A stretch of DNA of 64,000 nucleotides from Bacillota bacterium (GCA_023443625.1 JAEZTQ010000033.1:1-64000), one strand, 5' to 3'; counted from the stretch's first letter, positions 11,201-19,058 are shown. Numbers and translations: made by a program. Notes: generated by a model not told the origin, from the sequence alone.

Positions 11201-12049
11201 GCTAATAACATCTGAATAACCTGCTGGATACATAACCTGCTTTTTTCCATTGTTACCTGCTGCTGCAATAACTAAGATATTGTTAGTTATTGCCTTTTTT
11301 ATAGCTTGTTCTAAATTTTTGGAATACTCTGTCCCTCCTAAACTTAATGTCACAATATTAATATTATTTTCAATTGCCCATTCCAGGCCTTGTATTACAT
11401 CACTATATGTTCCTATTCCGTTCTTATCCAAGATTTTGACAGAATATAATTCGACTTCTGGTGCAATTCCAACTAAACCATAGCCATTTATTCTAGCAGC
11501 TAATATGGTCGCCATTTCTGTACCATGCCCGTTATCATCATCATAACTTTCAATTCCATCGACAAATGATACACCGCCGGCTATAGTCAAATCTCTATTA
11601 TCCAAATCAATACCTGTATCAAAAATTGCTACCTTGATGCCCGTACCCTTTATGTTATTCTCATGAAATAAGTTAATTTCAGTTTTCTTCACATTCCATG
11701 GAACAGTTTCATCAACAATTTCTTCTTGGGTTTTTGTATTATCTAAGAAGCTATTATTATGTTCTCGCGTTAATATCTTTGTTTGATAGTCCTCGATATC
11801 TTCTTCATGACTATGGACACATTCCTGATTATGTAACTCCAACTCGTTGCTTTCTTCATGATTATGGTCACATTCCTGATTATGCAACTCTAACTCATTA
11901 CTTACATCATGATTATGAACATGTCCGTTTTTCAATCCTGTTTCAATATAATTTGTATTTAATTCCTCCCCTTTAACGTCGCTAAAAGTTAGAAAAAATA
12001 AAGTAATGCAGGTCATAATAGAGCATAATTTTTTTTTCTTCTTTAACAT
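5228..12049 (-). CDS. Giant secreted S8 protease with His-rich, Cys-rich and FN3-like repeats
   Basis: This encodes 2273 residues. A signal peptide (about 1-27) is followed by a His/Glu-rich stretch with three related units (residues about 40-85). The subtilisin domain (about 125-360) has Asp144 (IFDTGIDL), His175 (NGHGTEMA) and Ser328 (SGTSAAV). Residues about 420-800 hold repeated CxxC/LGH units with a 77-residue period. A run of about a dozen FN3-like domains follows (recurring TWxxVxGAxxYEVEI and YxxRVRAxN patterns). The last ~110 residues (VVGEEISVLLPV, YKVTLTYDTDILEL) resemble a cohesin-type beta sandwich. I see no LPXTG-like sorting signal, S-layer domain or terminal membrane helix. 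It is probably a wall-associated or released protease or adhesin. It is first in a two-gene operon with the S8-RHS protein. Substrate is unknown. Triad and repeats are read directly; the cohesin resemblance is tentative. Confidence 0.9.
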   Translation of the reverse strand: MLKKKKKLCSIMTCITLFFLTFSDVKGEELNTNYIETGLKNGHVHNHDVSNELELHNQECDHNHEESNELELHNQECVHSHEEDIEDYQTKILTREHNNSFLDNTKTQEEIVDETVPWNVKKTEINLFHENNIKGTGIKVAIFDTGIDLDNRDLTIAGGVSFVDGIESYDDDNGHGTEMATILAARINGYGLVGIAPEVELYSVKILDKNGIGTYSDVIQGLEWAIENNINIVTLSLGGTEYSKNLEQAIKKAITNNILVIAAAGNNGKKQVMYPAGYSDVISVGAIDCNNQVAQNSNYSTDINLFAFGDNVIAGGLNGSKNVISGTSAAVQHVAGLAALIWSQDYSISAVKIRNILISSTNDYLSEKGEYNVLNAKAVYQKIGKDILSNKDETIDKIIDEIIEDKIETDFIVYTQACSHTYTQPSVTAATCTSPQKLVYRCSKCSATKSETSGTPLGHSPSTTTTAATCTAEGSSKTKCTRCSTTLSTTTLPALGHNYVQQSSTAATCTSPKTLSYKCSRCTSTKSETSGTPLGHSPTTTTDAATCATEGSSKTKCTRCSTTLSTTTLPALGHNYVQQSSTAATCTSPKTLSYKCSRCASTKSETSGTPLGHSPTTTTDTATCTTAGSSITKCTRCSTTLSTTTLPALGHNYELKSTTAATCTTPKTLSYKCSRCTSTKSETSGTAKGHSTISDTVGATCTKDGSTTVTCKTCQVTLSITPIGKLGHNYAVSTIAATCTTPKIVNYKCSRCSDSYTVTDPVPGHQWTVGKEDATCDKDGYTYKYCSVCGTVTEITTINKLGHNWVSYGTSGKQCSRCNLLHTSHSFYDYINPYHTSQGHWEQIFCLICGEVFLDRFQYSTYRGVSSQHTSSGHSWSSHCSYCDVFMDSGYQIVSTCLSCTTPSSVSIYNINGDTILDETHTSFQLQIKVQDDEDDAVVCNYYLDGSTTASGTMTVTGTKTGKVASFTNVINIANLSEGKHTIRVTAKDPIADEIGTSVTFRVDKSAPVISPPVVEVSTTSIKITTTAEDVTGGLALEPYRYTIGSSTPTVWTSENVFIKTDLTPNTVYTYKVEVRDLNGHISEKTGSISTKVEKPTVQLTPLSENRLQIVIKDANPVTTQYQVKVGNMYVNKSGVLTTTAEWITINYDLVAGDRRILLSELSPNSNYTVMVTALNSNTGAISVGSSVSTITSPAAPRGINVTSVSSTEALITWGNVEGAISYEVYRYTLGEDNSIITELSLGRKISSFIDGKLASNQKYRYIIRAFNASGLSSYWSAPMEFKTLPLPPSAVTEIIATSNGSSLDITWNDIPDAVGYSIELAYNGVSEITFSPSNKLSYDTKFYNTQCDIRIRAFNICDANEPHKSDLWSNAGEWSSQVPFYTDANITRIKAFQAADITHNSIHIAWDANSNPASVEYRLGLFQDGILVRESDYSKELSITMTGLDPDTAYSCKVKARNILLKETDWSEEVVVSTLIDYPNMPGSLIAKSSSNSITLEWDYDAKATNYIIERDDIIINSNCLSNSYTDVGLLPETEYTYQIKAINSTGESEWNQIIKRTKGAIPDTPKITSVSGGAISVNIIWEPTDKASVYQLDIDGQIRDVGDVTFFCHEGLEPNSTHNYRIRAINSFGKSNWSENITFTTSKVVPGAPGIVVLTPSQFQFKVEWNKVQGAEAYEIEIDSSPDLITELSSEFMSPSYAEGSTHTVRVRAINSTGNSEWSGAFSVTLTADVTIPVKPVPATPGNVTSVTGSAFTIVRWNDVEYATYYQVEADNTIVYTGTDTSFTHTGSMDGSVHTYRISAGNSSGQSEWSSPITVQMRGGVLRTPNNLVSRFFGPKQYTIMWNKAEGIEDYQIEINGNIQDGIIHANNTTINVEYGEYYTIRIGALIYIGTETTYEWSEEITFRAIGNLDAPILTTSAGIDNIIVSWTDNVSALGYEIEIDGKPYEIGKVKNYIITNLLPGTEHTIRLRAYSEVSVGDWGEAKTVVTNHNIPGVPTNISYYCVDVKSATGSAISISWNPVEGATSYDVEINGDIYQSTTNTAIIQNLFPGVSYTFRVRANKDTVIGAWSSLISCTPIVMPPTNVSASVVDDNIRIEWDPIAGASLYEISLDGIIYASTTQTSIDLKQDIFSMQRDIRVRAFVGNHKSEWSVKVNFSNTLPYSISVVVGEEISVLLPVVNSDISQYKVTLTYDTDILELIDACEMTPIIEVASVYIEEFNMYITIDNNDNVQSITIYVNQDAGALWTGVINSIRYKSKKTDTAVINYSVTLL
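9830..10770 (-). repeat. Tandem 231-bp coding repeats (77-residue Cys-rich unit)
   Basis: Equivalent positions (the GAACA of a conserved CTAGAACA motif) fall at 10029, 10260, 10491 and 10722, exactly 231 bases apart. The middle copies are nearly identical at DNA level and the outer ones are more diverged. Each unit encodes CSRC and CTRC pairs and a LGHN or LGHS turn. Near identity implies recent expansion or gene conversion, and copy number may vary between strains. Confidence 0.9.
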
Positions 12050-12201
12050 CTGATACTCCCCCCATTTAATATTTTAATATCTTGATATTATTTACATTTT
12101 ATTGCATATTTTTACACTATCAGATAATACAATATTTTACAACACAAATTCATCATGTTATCCATTTATTTATATGGTAAAAACTACCTATTGATTTGTA
12201 A

Positions 12202-12240
12202 ATAAAAAGCTGAAATTGACTTTAACATCAACTTCAGCTT
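12202..12240 (-). terminator. Rho-independent terminator
   Basis: Read on the minus strand, an AAGCTGAAGTTGA / TCAATTTCAGCTT stem with a short loop is followed by TTTATTT. It lies about 30 bases past the stop of the small membrane protein gene and upstream of the giant protease gene. Confidence 0.75.
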
Positions 12241-12270
12241 CCCATTATTATTCCTTCTTAAATCTATCTG

Positions 12271-12507
12271 TTATTTAGCCACTTTCTCCCTAGTTTCTTC
12301 ATTCTCCCCAAACATAGATACCAGCCCCAATAACAAACTTGTGATTGCGATGGCAAAGGTCAAGGATATCATTACCCGTTCCTCTCCTTGGGTATATATG
12401 TAGGTTAGGCATAGCATCAATGCGATAGCAGATATACTAGCATAAACTAATCCACTCAAAAAACATCTAAATTTACTAAAACGGTATTTTTGTACAAGTC
12501 TTCTCAT
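12271..12507 (-). CDS. Small two-helix membrane protein, hypothetical
   Basis: This encodes 78 residues from the ATG at 12507. That start is chosen because AAGGGAGG lies 5 bases upstream; the frame also allows a start 8 codons earlier without a site. A basic N-terminus is followed by two hydrophobic helices (about residues 15-38 and 45-65) separated by a short polar loop, then an acidic, charged tail. It fits a small integral membrane protein with both ends in the cytoplasm. I recognise no family. It stands alone between the carboxypeptidase and the giant protease, with its own terminator downstream. It is real by ribosome site and composition; function is unknown. Confidence 0.6.
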   Translation of the reverse strand: MRRLVQKYRFSKFRCFLSGLVYASISAIALMLCLTYIYTQGEERVMISLTFAIAITSLLLGLVSMFGENEETREKVAK

Positions 12508-12839
12508 AACTTCCTCCCTTACAAGCTTCAAATATCACCTTATTAATCTCTTTTCTCGGTGATATAACTGATTATGAATAAATACTCAACACAAGATTAA
12601 ATAAGTCATATTCTTTCTTGTCTTTTTATTTATCCTACTTATTAAACGAGATATAAGCCAGAAAAGTTTCATTTATTTTTACTAAAATGTAAATATTGGT
12701 AATATTATTTATAAAAGGTGTCAATTAAAACTACTTTTTCCTTTATTGAATTAAACTTATTAGTTAGGTATTTAATATATGCTTGATAGCGATAGTATTC
12801 ATTCTCCGGGAAAAAGTATGCATTATCTAAAATATATTC
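12508..12839. other. Intergenic region, 330 bp, AT-rich
   Basis: This lies between two minus-strand genes. A TTGACA on the minus strand at 12719-12724 could be a -35 box, but no good -10 box sits at the right spacing. I see no terminator or RNA structure I would defend. Confidence 0.4.
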
Positions 12840-14174
12840 CTAATATTGCATACTCCATAACGCTAACAGCTTTTTTATACAAAATTTATAATCTATTTTT
12901 GCAATATCTTCTTTTGTATAGATTGGTATTTCAGCATAGTATATATCATCAATATAATATCTTGCATAACCAACGATGCTCTTTTCTTTGATTGGAGCCT
13001 GTAGAACCCTGGGAATCTCATATACTACCTTTACTTTTTCATCCTTTCGCATTAATAAAGTTATTTCTCCCTTAAGGTCCAAGGCTTCATATCTTTGCTG
13101 TCCATCCCTAACTACAAGGGGTTTTAGATTAACATTTTCAAATATTTGCCTGGGTTCATAATTCTTGATACCATAATTCATTAATTCTTTGGTATCCATC
13201 CATTTTAATTGTTTTCTTGGTGGCCAGCCGCTACCCAATACTACGGAAACCAGTGTCCGATCAGATTTCTTTATGGCACCAACAAAGCAGTAACCTGCAC
13301 CGTTGGTAAAACCAGTTTTAACACCAATAGCTCCTTCCATCATATAAAGAAAACGGTTTTTATTTGTAATACTATAACTTCTTCCCTTTTTGAGTTCCTT
13401 AAAATTGTATGAAGAGGTATTAGTTATGGATATAAACTGCTCATTTTGAATGGCATAGCTTGCTATTACTGCCAGATCTCTGGCTGTAGTATAATGACCT
13501 GCCGCATCCAGTCCATTTGGTGTTACAAAATTAGTATTCTCACAACCTAATTCTCTTGCTTTATCGTTCATCATAGTTGCAAAGCCTTCTACAGATCCGC
13601 CCACATGTTCCGCTATGGCAACAGCTGAATCATTATGGCTTTCCAGCATTAGGGAATATAATAGATCCAATAGATAGTATTGTTCTCCAGGCTTTATATT
13701 AAGCTGAACATCTGGCATAGTCGAAGCATGGGAAGACACAGTCACTACTTCATCCAATTTTGAATTTTCCAGAGTTACAATGCAGGTCATAATCTTTGTT
13801 GTACTTGCCATAGGCATTTCTTTATATCCATCTTTCTCAAATAAAACTCTGTTATTAGAAGCATCCAACAGTAATGCTGATCTGGCACTAAGCCTCAAAT
13901 CATTTGCGCTTATATATCCACCTTTCTCTTCCTCCCCTGCTTCCTCTTTCCTACCCTGTTCCTCAGAAAGAATTTTCTGGTATTCCTTCTCATCTTCCAT
14001 TGCCCTAAGATTTTCTTCTTTCAATTCTTTTTCAAAATCCTCCACAATTAGTCCAGAGGAATTTAATATTTCTTCATAATATTCTTTTAGATTTTTGAAT
14101 TGAACTGTAGCAAATAAAGCTAACAGCACAAGACAAGGTATGACTGCTACCAATCTTTTCTTCACTATAATCAT
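12840..14174 (-). CDS. D-alanyl-D-alanine carboxypeptidase (penicillin-binding protein, S11 family)
   Basis: This encodes 444 residues. It trims the terminal D-Ala of peptidoglycan stem peptides outside the membrane. An N-terminal hydrophobic segment (about 7-24) acts as signal or anchor, followed by a charged Glu/Lys-rich linker (about 30-85). The S11 domain has all three motifs: Ser124-x-x-Lys127 (MASTTKIMT), SHN (LESHNDSAV) and KTG (GVKTGFTNGAG). A C-terminal beta-rich region follows, as in DacF/PBP5. The ATG at 14174 has AGG directly against it; a GTG three codons in (14165) has better spacing, so the true start may be there. The extended charged linker is unusual for the family. A second S11 protein is encoded at 30614-31846. 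Confidence 0.92.
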   Translation of the reverse strand: MIIVKKRLVAVIPCLVLLALFATVQFKNLKEYYEEILNSSGLIVEDFEKELKEENLRAMEDEKEYQKILSEEQGRKEEAGEEEKGGYISANDLRLSARSALLLDASNNRVLFEKDGYKEMPMASTTKIMTCIVTLENSKLDEVVTVSSHASTMPDVQLNIKPGEQYYLLDLLYSLMLESHNDSAVAIAEHVGGSVEGFATMMNDKARELGCENTNFVTPNGLDAAGHYTTARDLAVIASYAIQNEQFISITNTSSYNFKELKKGRSYSITNKNRFLYMMEGAIGVKTGFTNGAGYCFVGAIKKSDRTLVSVVLGSGWPPRKQLKWMDTKELMNYGIKNYEPRQIFENVNLKPLVVRDGQQRYEALDLKGEITLLMRKDEKVKVVYEIPRVLQAPIKEKSIVGYARYYIDDIYYAEIPIYTKEDIAKIDYKFCIKKLLALWSMQY

Positions 14175-14245
14175 CCTATCTTTCTCTTCACTCTAATTTA
14201 TTGTAAAAAAACCAGAATATTCATAAAATTAATCATGCTTTAAAT

Positions 14246-14274
14246 TTGAATTTATTACAGCTAATTAGTGTAAT
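14246..14274 (+). promoter_or_regulatory. Candidate sigma-A promoter for the sortase gene
   Basis: TTGAAT (14246-14251) and TGTAAT (14269-14274) are 17 bases apart. The leader to the chosen start would be about 190 bases. The match is moderate. Confidence 0.35.
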
Positions 14275-14471
14275 TTCTAGGGTATTTTCACCTGATAAAG
14301 CGCTTTACTCTATTGGTAATAAGAGTTATAATAAACTGGATTATGAAAATCTTATATATATAGACATAATTTTCAAATATTTTTTAATATTTATACATAC
14401 ATTTCCAATATAATTAGAGTTTTTTGCAAGAAAAATCTCACTTAAATGGGATAGGTAATGGGGAGGTTACT

Positions 14472-16265
14472 ATGTCAAATAACGAGAAATTCTATGAAGA
14501 TAAGGGTAAGAATACTATACCGGAAGCAAAGGAAGAGGACATTTCTAATACGGATGAAGCTACGAATGAAGCTTTGGCGGAAAATATAAGTGAAACCAAG
14601 GCAGATACTTTGGTGGAAGACATAGACGAAAACAAGGAAGATACTATTGTGGAAGACATAGAGGAAACCAAGGAAAAGACTTTTGTGGAAACCGTAGATG
14701 AAACAATGGAAGATACCCTGGCGGAAAACACGGATAATACAATGGAAGATCCTTTGGCCGAAAGCATAGATGAAACACTGGAAGATACTTTAGCAGAAAG
14801 CACAGATGAAGCCAAGGAAGATACTTCAGTGGAAACCATAGATGAAGCCAAGGAAGATACTTCAGTGGAAACCATAGATGAAACCAAGGAAGATACTTCA
14901 GTGGAAACCATAGATGAAGCCAAGGAAGATACTTCAGTGGAAACCATAGATGAAACCAAGGAAGATACTTTGGCGGAAACCACAGAGGAAACAATGGAAG
15001 ATACTTTGGCGGAAACCATAGGGGGAAACAAGGAAGAAGTAGCCGGATGCATAGATAACTCTAAGGGGGCTCTTAATGAGGAAACTAATGATAAATCCCA
15101 TGAAGCTATAGGGGACACTGATGTTGAATTAAGGGCAGCAGTCAGGGATGAAGACTCTGCAGCAGATAAAGCTGAAGATACTACAGAAGAAAGCAGTAAT
15201 GAACCCAGCCAGGAAATTGATAGTGCACCAGACACCAAAAAGTCAAAAAAGAATAAAATAGACTTGTTTAAAATCTTACGAATCATATGTGGTATCGGTT
15301 TTGTAGTATTTACTGCACTCTTCATCAACGAGGTCTTTATACAGCCTAGAAGAGCCAATATTGCCGTGGACCAGACCAGAGATTTATATAGGAAGACTAC
15401 CCAAGCTCCCATTACATATCAGCCTGAGCCTACAAAAGCACCTGAAAGCACAGAAGTTAAGAAAGGTGTTGACGCTACTCCTACTCCTGATCCTACTAGG
15501 GATGAAGAGGGCAGGTTGCTGGTATTTCAAGATTTACTGGCTGAAAATGAAGATACGAAGGGATGGATTACTATTCCGGATACAAATATAGACTATGTGG
15601 TTATGCAAAATAGTGAGGATGATGAGTACTATCTGCGAAGAGATTTTAACCGAGAAGACCAACAAGCAGGAACTCTATTTATAGATGGTAAATCTTCTGT
15701 CGAAGAAAAAACACAGAACCAGGTTATTCATGGACACAATATGCGATCTACAAAAAACATGTTCCATGAGCTAACTAAGTATAAGAAGCTTGATTTTTTC
15801 AAGAAAAATCCTACCTTTACTTATGATACCATTTACCAAACAGGACAATGGAAGATATTCTCTATCTTTATTACCAATGGCTCTAATAGAAAAGAACCTT
15901 TTTTTGATTATACTCAGTCAACCTTTAAAGATAGCACAGACTTTTTAAATTTTATATATCAAGTTCGTATTCGCTCCATCTTTAATGCGGACACTGTTGA
16001 TATTAATGAAAATGATGAAACCCTAACCTTATCCACCTGCTCCTACGAGCTTAATAATTATCGCTTAGTAATCGTTGCTCGTAAGTTAAGACCTGGTGAA
16101 GATCTCATCGTTGACACAGAGAGTTTTAGCAAAAATTCTGACACCCTCTATCCTCAGACCTACTATGATTATTACAAAAAAGAGGCACCCCTATTACCTG
16201 CTACTTTTGAGGAAGCCCTAGAGCAAGAATTAATCAATTGGTATAAACCTATAGCTACAGAATAA
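14472..16265 (+). CDS. Class B sortase with long acidic tandem-repeat N-terminal region
   Basis: This encodes 597 residues from the ATG at 14472, chosen because GGGGAGG ends 5 bases upstream; an in-frame ATG 16 codons earlier lacks a site. Residues about 1-250 are acidic, with 12-residue repeats of the ETIDEAKEDTSV type. One membrane helix follows (about 268-287, ICGIGFVVFTALF). A linker rich in Pro and Thr leads to the sortase domain (about 365-560) with His422 (IHGHNMRS), Cys523 (LSTCSYE) and Arg537 (VIVARKL). The spacing and the long insertion before Cys fit class B. Sortases join sorting-signal proteins to peptidoglycan or to each other. By topology the repeat region should be cytoplasmic, which is unusual. 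No substrate with a clear sorting signal is visible in the window. Confidence 0.9.
   Translation: MSNNEKFYEDKGKNTIPEAKEEDISNTDEATNEALAENISETKADTLVEDIDENKEDTIVEDIEETKEKTFVETVDETMEDTLAENTDNTMEDPLAESIDETLEDTLAESTDEAKEDTSVETIDEAKEDTSVETIDETKEDTSVETIDEAKEDTSVETIDETKEDTLAETTEETMEDTLAETIGGNKEEVAGCIDNSKGALNEETNDKSHEAIGDTDVELRAAVRDEDSAADKAEDTTEESSNEPSQEIDSAPDTKKSKKNKIDLFKILRIICGIGFVVFTALFINEVFIQPRRANIAVDQTRDLYRKTTQAPITYQPEPTKAPESTEVKKGVDATPTPDPTRDEEGRLLVFQDLLAENEDTKGWITIPDTNIDYVVMQNSEDDEYYLRRDFNREDQQAGTLFIDGKSSVEEKTQNQVIHGHNMRSTKNMFHELTKYKKLDFFKKNPTFTYDTIYQTGQWKIFSIFITNGSNRKEPFFDYTQSTFKDSTDFLNFIYQVRIRSIFNADTVDINENDETLTLSTCSYELNNYRLVIVARKLRPGEDLIVDTESFSKNSDTLYPQTYYDYYKKEAPLLPATFEEALEQELINWYKPIATE
14600..15040 (+). 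repeat. 36-bp tandem repeats inside the sortase gene
   Basis: Units beginning GATACTTCAGTGGAAACC start at 14820, 14856, 14892 and 14928. They differ only at a few positions (GAAGCC versus GAAACC). More diverged units extend on both sides. The 36-base period keeps the 12-residue frame, so copy-number change would not break the protein. Confidence 0.85.
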
Positions 16266-16300
16266 GCTTAAATAACCCAATTTATAAAGTCAATTACTTA

Positions 16301-16362
16301 AATAAGCCTGTTACAGAATAATTCCTTTTCATTATTAGGGATTATTCTATAACAGGCTTATT
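16301..16362. terminator. Bidirectional terminator between convergent genes
   Basis: AATAAGCCTGTTACAGAATA pairs with TATTCTATAACAGGCTTATT around a short loop, with A/T-rich flanks on both sides. It sits between the sortase stop (16265) and the nspC stop (16367), serving both strands. Confidence 0.8.
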
Positions 16363-16366
16363 ATAT

Positions 16367-17500
16367 TTATAACCTACTTTTGAAATCTTCATATCCAAAC
16401 TGCTTAATCACCTTAATTCCTTCCTCTTTGGTGTTAAGGAGTATGGTAGGAAGGTTAATTCCATTAAAGGTATTATTTTTAACCATGGAATAAATGGCCA
16501 TGTCTCCAAATACCAGGCGATCTCCTAGAGCTAGGGGCTCTTTAAAGGAATAGTCACCTATAACATCTCCTGCAAGACAGGTAGGCCCACCCAGACGATA
16601 GGTATAAGGATATTCACCAGCAGTTTTGGAACCTATAATATGAGGCCTGTAAGGCATCTCCAGCACATCCGGCATATGGCAGGCTGCAGAGGTATCCATA
16701 ATTGCTAATTGCATTCCATTCTCATTGAGCTCAAGAACGGAGCTAACCAAATACCCTGCATTAAGAGCAATGGCCTCACCAGGTTCTAGATAAACCTGTA
16801 CTTTATAGGTTTCCTTCACATGATTAATACAGTCTATTAACCGATTAATATCATAATTCTCTTTGGTTATATGATGACCTCCGCCAAAATTAATCCATTT
16901 CATCTGATGAAGGTAAGGTCCAAACTTCCCTTCTACCACCTTGAGGGTTCTCTCTAGCACATCAGAATTCTGTTCACACATTGTATGAAAATGAAGTCCC
17001 TCAATCCCTGACAAATCTCCTTCCTTTAACTGTTCTAATCTAATCCCAAATCTAGAATTAGCAAAGCAAGGATTATATAGATCAGTCTCAATCTCAGAAT
17101 ATTCGGGATTAATTCGTAGACCGCAGGAAATCTTTCTAGGATAAGCTTTAATCCTTTTCTTATATTTATCCCATTGGCTAAGGGAATTGAATACAATATG
17201 ATCACAGAAGGACATTATCTCATCAAATTCTTCTTCCCTGTAGGCTGGGGAGAATATATGAACTTCCTTTCCCATCTCCTCATGACCTAATTTAGCCTCA
17301 AAGAGAGAGCTGGCTGTGGTACCGCTTAAATATTGACCCAACAAAGGATAGGTGGAATACATGGAAAATGCCTTCTGTGCCAAAAGAATCTCACAGCCGG
17401 TCTGCTCCATAACGGACTGAATAATTTGGCAATTCTTAATAAGTAGTTCCTCCTCTACAACATAAGAAGGCGTTGGTATACTGTTTATATCAAAAGTCAT
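16367..17500 (-). CDS. nspC: Carboxynorspermidine/carboxyspermidine decarboxylase
   Basis: This encodes 377 residues, the usual length for the family. It is a PLP enzyme of the alanine-racemase fold that decarboxylates carboxynorspermidine or carboxyspermidine, the last step of the aspartate-semialdehyde route to triamines. Lys43 (LLAQKAFSM) is the expected PLP lysine. The Gly-rich phosphate loop is NFGGGHH, and the C-terminal PTCLAGDVIG segment carries the second-subunit Cys-Asp. AAGGGAAGGG precedes the ATG. It is last in the polyamine cluster, separated from its partner reductase (19059-20264) by a lipoprotein gene. Family assignment is secure; which triamine is made cannot be read from sequence. 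Confidence 0.93.
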   Translation of the reverse strand: MTFDINSIPTPSYVVEEELLIKNCQIIQSVMEQTGCEILLAQKAFSMYSTYPLLGQYLSGTTASSLFEAKLGHEEMGKEVHIFSPAYREEEFDEIMSFCDHIVFNSLSQWDKYKKRIKAYPRKISCGLRINPEYSEIETDLYNPCFANSRFGIRLEQLKEGDLSGIEGLHFHTMCEQNSDVLERTLKVVEGKFGPYLHQMKWINFGGGHHITKENYDINRLIDCINHVKETYKVQVYLEPGEAIALNAGYLVSSVLELNENGMQLAIMDTSAACHMPDVLEMPYRPHIIGSKTAGEYPYTYRLGGPTCLAGDVIGDYSFKEPLALGDRLVFGDMAIYSMVKNNTFNGINLPTILLNTKEEGIKVIKQFGYEDFKSRL

Positions 17501-17684
17501 AATTACCCTTCCCTTACTATTCTTAAATATCTACTTCATACGTAAATTAACTTAAAATAAGAATATGGTTCTTATTAGGATATAGTCAATTTAAAGCCGG
17601 GTGATGTAAAAGAAATTTGTCCTTTATTGGAGCAATTCATTCTACCATACCCCTAGTAATATCTATTATTTCATAATTGTTTTA

Positions 17685-18977
17685 CTAAGAAATCAATAAA
17701 CCTAAGATGGAAAATACATCTCCAGTAGAATTGGGGTTTTTTCTAATTTCTATCTTATGAAGCTGCTTTTGTTTGGAGCGGTATACCTCAATTGTCTCTT
17801 GATAATTGCCCCATCCCCCTTTAAAATCTGCATTTAAGGTCTGGCAAAACACATCATCCACATATACATCAAATTGACCGCTCTTACCATCCACAGTCTT
17901 TAGGAACATAATACCTATGTTTTGAGCCTCTGTTTCGAAGATAATGGAAGCATCTCCTGAAGTGGTTTTCCAATTGTTTTTAAAACGGTCGTTGACGCTG
18001 GCCTTCTCAAAGCTGCCCATCAGTATCGGCTGGATACTTGTATTATCTAAAATGGTTGCATCGATATATGCTTCACTAAAGAAAGGCTCTGTAGTTAGCG
18101 GCTCTATCTCATCACTTAAATTATCTAAATTCGCATATACACTGTTTAAATAGCCCCATAGCACCTCGCCGATTAAAGCATGCCCTCTATCATTGGGATG
18201 GATATTATCCGGTGAGATATCCTTCCAAGTAAAGCTACCCTTTTCAATCTCCTTTAAAACCATCTCCCTGTAGCTAATTCTAGCTAAGTCATAGGAAAAA
18301 CCCACCATCAGACCATTCATCTGAGCACTGGTTCCATCCTCCATGGTGGTATACAGAAGTAGAACCGCTGGACTATTATCCGCTTTTAATATCTTACGAA
18401 CCAAGTCCTCATAGGTTTCCTTAAAGAACAAGGTATTACTATCATTTACTGAAAATTCCACGATGACCACATCGGGCTCATGGACTAACAAGTCTGTATC
18501 TGCACGGTGAACTCCCAGATAAGAAGTAGTTCCTCCCACACCAGCATTGACAAAGTTAATCTCTGTATTAGGGAAAGCTGCCTTCCACCATTGGTAGAAA
18601 TGATTGGCATAACTATTCTCAACATTGGATGCCGAGGAGCCCTGGGTTATGGAACCACCAATGACCGCTACCGTGACCTCTTCTCCTGCTTTTGCCTTAT
18701 TCATGGCTTTTGCCAATCTCGCCAGGTTTCCATCTGCCATAACAGCATTCTTATACATCTCTTCAGTTACATAATCCGTATTAGCCTTCGGAAGTAAATC
18801 CGGTGTTAAAGTGGGCAAGCTAGGTTCTGTAGTAGGTTCTGCTGTAGGTTCTGTTGTAGGTGCAGGAGTATCTGGTGTCAGCTCCTCTACTTTGCTTCTA
18901 TTCCTATTTGTACATCCTCCAATAAACAATAAACATATAATAACCATTAGTGCTATTCTAGCTTTCTTCCTATTCAT
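17685..18977 (-). CDS. SGNH/GDSL-type esterase lipoprotein
   Basis: This encodes 430 residues. The N-terminus has a lipoprotein signal with lipobox FIGGC (Cys about 22), then a Thr/Pro/Glu-rich linker (APTTEPTAEPTTEPS). The SGNH hydrolase domain follows: block I VAVIGGSITQGSSAS with the nucleophilic Ser near residue 109, a Gly in NAGVGGTTS, Asn in VEFSVNDSN, and the Asp-x-x-His end NIHPNDRGH. A second beta-rich domain (about 300-430) may bind carbohydrate. Such enzymes deacetylate or de-esterify wall or plant polysaccharides. GGGGAG lies upstream of the ATG. It sits inside the polyamine cluster with no metabolic link, so it may be an insertion. Substrate is unknown. Confidence 0.85.
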   Translation of the reverse strand: MNRKKARIALMVIICLLFIGGCTNRNRSKVEELTPDTPAPTTEPTAEPTTEPSLPTLTPDLLPKANTDYVTEEMYKNAVMADGNLARLAKAMNKAKAGEEVTVAVIGGSITQGSSASNVENSYANHFYQWWKAAFPNTEINFVNAGVGGTTSYLGVHRADTDLLVHEPDVVIVEFSVNDSNTLFFKETYEDLVRKILKADNSPAVLLLYTTMEDGTSAQMNGLMVGFSYDLARISYREMVLKEIEKGSFTWKDISPDNIHPNDRGHALIGEVLWGYLNSVYANLDNLSDEIEPLTTEPFFSEAYIDATILDNTSIQPILMGSFEKASVNDRFKNNWKTTSGDASIIFETEAQNIGIMFLKTVDGKSGQFDVYVDDVFCQTLNADFKGGWGNYQETIEVYRSKQKQLHKIEIRKNPNSTGDVFSILGLLIS

Positions 18978-19058
18978 ATTATACTCCCCATGTCTTGTAT
19001 TTTCCCTTCCCCAAAGGTTTCATCTGATATTAATTTATTGTAAATACCTATTGATCTA

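Noticed and set aside
14820..14990. 36-bp repeats as a CRISPR array
   Set aside because: Repeats are directly abutting with no spacers and keep the sortase reading frame; no cas genes are nearby.
14492..15412. Long minus-strand open frame opposite the sortase repeats (Ser/Val-rich)
   Set aside because: It is an antisense mirror of the 36-bp repeats, lacks a ribosome site and has no plausible domain.
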